Assembly: GCF_963678635.1 (NCBI RefSeq)
Contig: NW_026971197.1
Coordinates: 1-47,000, forward strand
Reading direction: 5' to 3'
DNA: 47,000 bases
From: Symsagittifera roscoffensis
Taxonomy: Eukaryota; Xenacoelomorpha; Acoela; Convolutidae
Shown here: positions 43,930 to 47,000 of the stretch, piece after piece
Position numbering within the stretch: the stretch's first letter is position 1
How the letters are laid out: every line of letters starts with the position of its first letter
Program-made: the position numbers and the translations under genes
The notes under the pieces: model-generated
The model's database searches: none
What the model was told of the DNA's origin: nothing
Seen by the model: the letters and a program-made list of their open reading frames with translations, nothing else

Positions 43930-45219
43930 TTTATGCTAGTCGATATAATTATAAGTATTTATAATTTTTAAAGTGCGGAGAAGAGGTAAAAGAAAAAATG
44001 CCTGGCAAATTTTCAGCTTGAATTAAAAATTAATTTCCGACGTCAAAATGAGCAGTCTTAGATTAAATGTTAGGTCGAATTCGTTAATAAAAATGATTTT
44101 GTCAGAATATTCGGCTTTAACGTTCTCTTAATAAAATCATGTGACTAAAGCAAACAAAAGGATATTAAATTATATATTGTTTCAAGAAGTAAGTAGATAG
44201 GAGTATTTACATTATCCGGGTTGCCCTCCATACACCGAAAATGCTTATCATACAATTACATACAACAAAAATTATTATCATACAATTCCATACATCAAGT
44301 GTATGGAGAAAATGCTTGTCATACAATTTTCATACATTTTCAAAAAACAATAGAAAAAAAACTAAACATTTTCAGCGGCTTCTTCAGAACAGTTGAACAG
44401 GATGGTAACGAAAAAAAAATTGACTTAAAATTTTTTTAATGCTTACCATACAATTTCCATTTATAAAGGGATAATTTTTTTCGAAATTTTTTGCGAATTG
44501 TTTTTGGAAACTTCAAATGAACTGGTAGTACTTTTTTCAAAGGATGAGAACAAAATGCGAAAACAATTCCGTTCAAATCCAAGTAAAGGAGAAGCAATCA
44601 AGAACGGAAAATTAAACTTCGTTTATTTTTTTTTCTCTCAAAAATGCTTTGATGCAAACAACATTTTCTGGAATTTGTCACCCTTTAGCGCTATTAGACT
44701 TTGCAGATAGGTGATAAAGCCCTATAAATATGTAATTTAATCGTTTTCCATAGAAAAAAAAACAAAAACGAAAAAAAAAAAATTTTGGAAATTTTTTCTT
44801 TTGAGCTCACAAATTTTACATTTTCTAATTCCATACACAAACGTGATATCTGTGATTTTTGCGATGTTTTTAAAAATATATGTGGTGGATATGCAGTGAA
44901 ATAAACCGAGAGAGGGTATCATTTCAAATCTTTCAATCTTTTTTCAATTTCTACCAATTTTTAAATCTGTCAAAATGCTTTTCAAATTTCAGAAAAATCA
45001 CATTGATTAGCAATAATAATGCCATCTAAACCATCAATTTTTTTGAGCAAAATTTGTTTGTTGGGTTTTGTGGCAAAAAACTAACAAAGTGAAACCAAAA
45101 AACTTTTTTTTCAGTTTATAAAACTTATTAATTTTCCAATCTGTTTTTTTTTGCCATCGACAAAAACATAACAAGCTTAAAATTGATATACAATACGCTC
45201 CTAACTGCAATATGAAGGT

Positions 45220-45850
45220 GACGATATGACTTTTTTTACTTAAAAAAATACAATTTTTTTGAGGATTCGGGCTCGCTCTTAATGTTGGTTTAGTTTTTTA
45301 TTTTACCTCTTTATTTTTTGCAATCTGTTTATAGTTATCGGAAGATTAACAACAGAGCTTAATATTCATAAGTAAACGTTTCTAGTCACAATATTGTTTA
45401 AGTAAAAAAACAACCTTTTTTTCGGGCTTCCGGCTCGCTCCAAAGATTGGCTTCAAATTTTAAATTTTACCTTAATATTTTTGCAACTGTTGATAGCTAT
45501 CAGAGTAACATTAACATAGCAGAATTTTGATATATAGAACGTTTCTAAAATCAAAGTGAATGTGACGATATAATTTTTTTTAAATCAAAAAAAAAATTTC
45601 GGGCTTCAGGCTCGCTCCTAAGATTGCTAATTTTTTTGTTTTAACATAATTTTTTTGCTATCTGCTGATAGCTTTCGGAAGATCAGAGTTTAATTTTGAT
45701 AGAGAAAACGTTCCTTAGTTCGAAGTGAGTTTGACGATATAATTTTTTAAAGAAACAACCTATTTTTGTCCTTCTGGCTCGCTCCAAAGATTGGCTTAAA
45801 TTTTTGATTTAACTTAAATTTCGTTGTAATCTGTTTATAGCTATAGTAAG
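45220..45850. repeat. Tandem array, about 170-bp unit, four copies
   Basis: The motif GCTCGCTC begins at 45271, 45433, 45610 and 45777 (spacing 162, 177 and 167). Each follows a CGGGCTTC-like stretch and precedes AAGATTGGCTT, an ATTTTTTGCAATCTG block and AACGTTTCT. The copies are diverged, so this is an old satellite-like array. Confidence 0.75.
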
Positions 45851-47000
45851 AACAGTAATTAAACGAGCATAACTGGAGTGAATTACTACGAACATTCTTT
45901 TTCAAACCTGAGTCGCGAATGAAAGTGCTACTCTGGTGGCATTTTTAAAAAGTTAGGCTGTTTTAGCTGTATATTAGCAAAAGTTAGATATATTCTAATT
46001 AACTATATGCAAAGTTAGTGTGGTTGCCTTTATGTTTTTACATTCCAAATGATTAAATGCAAAACTTGATTTTTTTGTGCATTTTGAAGCTCCTGGATGT
46101 TTGCTGTTTTGTCGCTCGTGTTTGGGAAGCTGCAGCTTCGCCTCTTTGTTGTAGTTCTTATAATTTTCTTTTTCAGAGGAAATGCATTTGTGGATGTCAG
46201 AACTAGTGGATTCACGATGTGATTACCGAACTGCAGGAGGTTTTCCGGAGATAGTTCACACAGATATAAAAGTTTTTCTTTAAAAAAAAAGAAGGTTTTT
46301 TTATAATTTTTTTGAGGTAACCCCCTCTCCCTCCAGTATTGCCATCTTAGATTTTTTTTCAGGTTTTCTTCTCTGTTCAGAGATTGCAAGGCTTATTAAA
46401 TGGGCTTTAATGTAATTTGTGCCGCATTAGAAAAAAAATTCTGAGAACTGTTTGTAATTTAATTCTCATAAATGACAAATTTTTAGTCATACAATTTTCA
46501 TATATGGCAAAAATGTTAGTCATACAATTTCTATTTACGGTAAATAGTTTATTATAGAGACTTCATGCAATTTTCTGTACGTATGGAATTTTATGGAATT
46601 GTATGACAAAAAATTTCCCATGCATTAGAATTTTATGATAAGCATTTTTGGTCAACCCGGGGGGTATCTAGTATAACCAAACCTATAAATCAAAAATATT
46701 GTCAAGAGTTTAAACATTGCTTGATTTAAACGAAATTGGAAAATATGTATCGAAAGGAAGGCAAAAAGTGGAAAAAAGATTTCACTATTTGAAATAGCAG
46801 AGAAGTTTTCTGTACTTGCTATTTGAATGAAAATTTCTCATTTGAACTAGAAAAAGAAAAGTTATTTTTTATGGGAAAGATGTAACGGACCAAGTTAACA
46901 GCCTCCCCCCAAATTCTTTTAGAGTGGGATGCTAACTTGGTTCTGAGTTCGAATTATCAGCCAATCAGAGTAGAGCATGTTGCATGCAGCGCTAAGTCGA

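Larger units (their letters stand above)
42598..47000. other. AT-rich flank, inverted-repeat elements and tandem array, no gene supported
   Basis: It lies upstream of the visible part of the coiled-coil gene, so it may be intron or promoter. It holds an inverted-repeat element (43157-43929), repeated ATGCTTATCATACAATT lines (44,240-44,460 and 46,480-46,640), a tandem array (45,220-45,850) and a hairpin motif (46124-46149). The Lys/Phe-rich open frames look random. Confidence 0.55.

Overview
The window is nuclear DNA of an invertebrate animal that I cannot name. The signs are AT-rich sequence, spliced genes with GT-AG introns of about 0.5 to 7 kb, extracellular EGF and YWTD modules joined by phase-1 introns, and many tRNA-headed and inverted-repeat mobile sequences. 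There is no bacterial, viral or CRISPR signature. I worked by eye; exon borders come from splice signals and reading-frame continuity, without any database search.

Plus strand, 1 to about 19,280: the last six exons of a large LDL-receptor-related protein gene. Splicing 3889-4356, 5915-8788, 10048-11235, 12023-12229, 17235-17629 and 18094-18930 gives one open frame of 1,988 complete codons plus a split first codon. It encodes EGF, propeller, EGF, propeller, EGF, propeller, EGF, propeller, EGF, a short stalk, one transmembrane helix and a tail of about 378 residues. Four YWTD-type propellers with no LDLa modules before the membrane resemble LRP4 more than LRP5/6 or LRP1/2. The tail has no NPxY motif and is rich in Gln, Ser and Asn. 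The N-terminal part lies upstream of the window.

19,280 to 30,095: no intact gene. This stretch holds dispersed repeats, tandem duplications, SINE-like units and pieces of a decayed open reading frame, one of them split by a SINE.

Minus strand, 30,096 to at least 42,350: exons of a second gene convergent with the first. It encodes a coiled-coil protein ending in a hydrophobic segment, so probably a tail-anchored membrane protein. Three of its exons keep phase 0. One connection near the 3' end is unresolved, and the 5' end is not identified.

42,351 to 47,000: AT-rich sequence with two inverted-repeat-bounded regions and a tandem array of about 170 bp. No exon there is convincing.

The main interest outside the genes is the mobile DNA: (1) a 732-bp near-perfect foldback in an intron; (2) a family of terminal-inverted-repeat elements, two copies of exactly 202 bp and one of 1,420 bp whose interior is filled with a GGAATCC-type motif and which sits inside a copy of another repeat; (3) a dispersed hairpin motif found eight times, several copies lying downstream of tRNA-like heads; (4) a 60-bp inverted repeat with a poly-C loop.
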